Positions 62,256-64,000 of a DNA stretch of 64,000 bases are shown one piece after another. The translations under genes and the position numbers were made by a program. The notes beneath the pieces were generated by a model. That model had not been told where the DNA came from. It worked only from the letters and a program-made list of their open reading frames with translations, and searched no databases. The stretch spans positions 1-64,000 of the forward strand of contig CAYMRD010000014.1 of the NCBI GenBank assembly GCA_964392775.1, written 5' to 3'. Origin of the DNA: UKL13-3 sp964392775 (GTDB lineage: Bacteria; Bacteroidota; Bacteroidia; UKL13-3). The number at the start of each line of letters is the position of its first letter. Within the stretch, counting starts at the first letter, position 1.

Positions 62256-62308
62256 AGACGCATAACTATGCGTCTGATATAGACGGATGATTAAACTATG
62301 CGTCTTTT
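62256..62308. repeat. TAGAGACG hairpin, copy 2, with a partial third
   Basis: AGACGCATA (62256-62264) pairs with TATGCGTCT (62267-62275) and a partial arm ACTATGCGTCTTTT follows at ~62296. It sits in the sufC-sufD gap and parallels the hairpin after sufB. Confidence 0.75.
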
Positions 62309-62321
62309 AAAATTTTAAATA

Positions 62322-63608
62322 ATGTTGTTAGAAACGATAAAACAAGATTTTACCCAATACAAAAACCAGGCGGAAAAAGGTTCATTCCTTACCCTGCGTG
62401 AGCAGGCCTTTGCTGAGTTTGAAACATTGGGATTCCCAACCATCAAACACGAGGAGTGGAAATACACCAGTCTGAAAAGTATTGCCGAAAAAACATTTTC
62501 GGCTACCTGCGAGGTTGGAGATCATATCAAACCGTTGCTTGATGGTCTGGCTGTTTCGGCTATCAAAGCCAATCACCTTGTATTTGTCAATGGTTCGTAT
62601 GTGGCAGAGTTAAGCTCTATTCTCGAAACCAATAAGGATATTGTGATTGGTAGTTTGGCAATTGAGCGCCATAATCACAAAGTCATTTTTGATAAACACT
62701 TCGGAAAATACGCAGGCATTAAAGGCGAAGCTTTAAATGCTTTGAATACAGCTTTGCTGAGCGATGGGGCATTTGTATATGTACCGGCCGGTAAACGTGT
62801 TGAATTCCCGATTGTCATCATCAATATCATTGATGCGGGAGTGATGAATGTACTGGCCCAACCGCGCAATCTCATCATTGCGGAAGCAAACAGTGATGTA
62901 ACGTTGATTGAAAACTACAGCAGTACGGGCAGCAATGCCTCGTTTACCAATGTGGTAAGTGAGATTTATGCCGGTGAAAATGCTCATGTAGAACATTATA
63001 AAATCCAGCAACAAGCCGGAGAAACCTACCATAACAACTATACTCAGATCTTTCAGGAAGCCAATACCAATATCAATCAGGTAACGCTTACACTTGATGG
63101 AGCCTGGGTGCGCAACAATCTTCATTTTTACATGAATGGAGCCAATTGCAATAGTTTATTGTATGGTTTGTATATTCCGGATGGCCATCAGCATGTAGAT
63201 AACCACACCCGTGTGGATCATGCGAGTCCGAACTGTTTTAGTGACGAAAAATATAAAGGTGTGCTGAAAGATCACTCAACAGCGGTGTTTAATGGTAAAA
63301 TTCATGTGCATTTAGATGCACAGAAAACCAATGCCTACCAACGCAATCAAAATGTATTGTTGAGCAATGATGCGACCATCAATACCAAACCACAGCTCGA
63401 AATTTTTGCCGATGATGTAAAATGTACGCATGGAGCCACCATCGGACAATTGGATGAAGAGCAGATGTTTTACTTGCGCAGTCGCGGTATTCCTGAAAAT
63501 ACTGCACGTAAAATATTGCTCAACGCCTTTGCGGATGATATTGCAGAGAAGATCAAAATACCTGAATTGGTTCAGGTATTGGAGCAAGAGATAGAGAGGA
63601 AGATTTAA
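62322..63608 (+). CDS. sufD: Fe-S cluster assembly protein SufD
   Basis: 428 residues. The N-terminal part holds FPTIKHEEWKYTSLKSI, and the SufBD core includes DGAFVYVPAGKRVEFPIVII, CTHGATIGQLDEEQMFYLRS and the end RSRGIPENTARKILLNAFAD. Partner of SufB and SufC in cluster assembly. sufS and sufE would be expected downstream but are beyond the window. Only about 25 bp separate it from the next gene. Confidence 0.97.
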   Translation: MLLETIKQDFTQYKNQAEKGSFLTLREQAFAEFETLGFPTIKHEEWKYTSLKSIAEKTFSATCEVGDHIKPLLDGLAVSAIKANHLVFVNGSYVAELSSILETNKDIVIGSLAIERHNHKVIFDKHFGKYAGIKGEALNALNTALLSDGAFVYVPAGKRVEFPIVIINIIDAGVMNVLAQPRNLIIAEANSDVTLIENYSSTGSNASFTNVVSEIYAGENAHVEHYKIQQQAGETYHNNYTQIFQEANTNINQVTLTLDGAWVRNNLHFYMNGANCNSLLYGLYIPDGHQHVDNHTRVDHASPNCFSDEKYKGVLKDHSTAVFNGKIHVHLDAQKTNAYQRNQNVLLSNDATINTKPQLEIFADDVKCTHGATIGQLDEEQMFYLRSRGIPENTARKILLNAFADDIAEKIKIPELVQVLEQEIERKI

Positions 63609-63633
63609 CCGCAAAGGTCGCAAAGAAGGCGCT

Positions 63634-64000
63634 ATGAACGTAAAGGAATACGATATTGAAGAGTTGGCTAGCACAACTATCGGTTGTGCAATTAAGGTTC
63701 ATTCAGCTTTGGGGCCGGGACTGTTAGAGTCAGCTTAATAAAGAGTGTTTATACTACGAATTGTTTAAACATGATTTGTTTGTTGAGAAGGAAAAGCCAA
63801 TGCCATTAATATATGAAGAAGTAAAATTGGAGGTTGGTTATAGAATGGATTTACTTGTCAATCATCAATTGGTGATTGAAATTAAGTCGAAGGAATCGTT
63901 AACGGATGTTGATTTAGCTCAAACGCTTACCTATATGAAGTTAGGTGATTACAGGTTAGGTCTTCTCATTAACTTTAATGTTTCCTTATTAAAAAGGGGA
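63634..64000 (+). pseudogene. GxxExxY-family protein, frameshifted and cut by the window end
   Basis: From ATG 63634 the frame reads MNVKEYDIEELASTTIG, VHSALGPGLLESA and then TAA at 63736-63738. The next frame (+1) restarts at once with KECLYYELFKHDLFVEKEKP, VKLEVGYRMDLLVNHQ, IKSKESLTDVD and LGLLINFNVSLLKRG with no stop to 64000. One extra base in TTAATAAAG explains it. The family has a PD-(D/E)XK-like fold of unknown function. Confidence 0.85.

Overview
The window reads as a scaffold from a member of the Bacteroidota. The evidence is a giant secreted protein with a type IX secretion (T9SS) sorting domain, the lineage-typical families DUF4290, DUF4296, DUF3098 and DUF3575, 7TMR-DISM histidine kinases, -7 promoter boxes of the form TAnnTTTG, almost no Shine-Dalgarno sequences, and an ftsX-DUF3098-uppP cluster. 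A run of 100 Ns at 19633-19732 inside a GAAGATA microsatellite shows this is a draft assembly. I cannot place it more finely than the phylum.

Layout. 1-8.2 kb: envelope and housekeeping genes (O-antigen ligase-like protein; a tightly overlapping minus-strand operon of SAM hydroxide adenosyltransferase, ABM-fold protein, LysM protein and GT2; PhoH; PurC; a TPR lipoprotein with LpoB). 8.2-17 kb: a minus-strand block running from an E1/ThiF-like enzyme through a GNAT/LuxI-fold acyltransferase, a 7TMR-DISM histidine kinase, a REC-histidine kinase and a single REC protein to an AsmA protein, with a further REC protein divergent at the head. This is the least conventional gene set and my best candidate for an undescribed small-molecule signalling system. 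17-34 kb: cell wall, translation and nucleotide genes (mtgA, methyltransferase, DUF4290, leuS, truB, mutS2, DUF4296 lipoprotein, yggS, two DUF3575-like proteins, two thioredoxin-fold proteins, upp, beta-CASP hydrolase, DEAD-box helicase). 34.4-41 kb: tRNA-Lys, uppP, DUF3098, ftsX, GT4, a four-helix-bundle protein, dapD and a GNAT-nitrilase fusion. 41-42.8 kb: a decayed island with a frameshifted ParE-like toxin relic, a possible kinase relic, DUF2147 and repeats. 42.8-45.6 kb: gcvP. 46.3-58.6 kb: one 4092-residue T9SS-exported beta-helix/Ig-like protein. 59-64 kb: small proteins, sufB-sufC-sufD, and a frameshifted GxxExxY gene running off the end.

A second theme is repeats. A palindromic MITE-like element occurs four times (17851, 42442, 46162, 59204). 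Short low-complexity families (GAAGATA, TTAAGAATTGAGAG, GTTAATTGTGTT, TAGAGACG hairpins, CTTCTCGATACG...CGAAGTGAC units) fill most intergenic gaps and in places enter coding sequence: inside yggS, at the start of the GT4 gene and at the start of truB.

Functionally most of the window is core biology. Envelope assembly is covered by uppP, mtgA, ftsX, LpoB, AsmA and the glycosyltransferases; Fe-S assembly by SufBCD; translation by leuS, truB and tRNA-Lys. Start codons were moved from the longest ORF where family N-termini, overlaps or promoter positions argued for it, and each case is stated.
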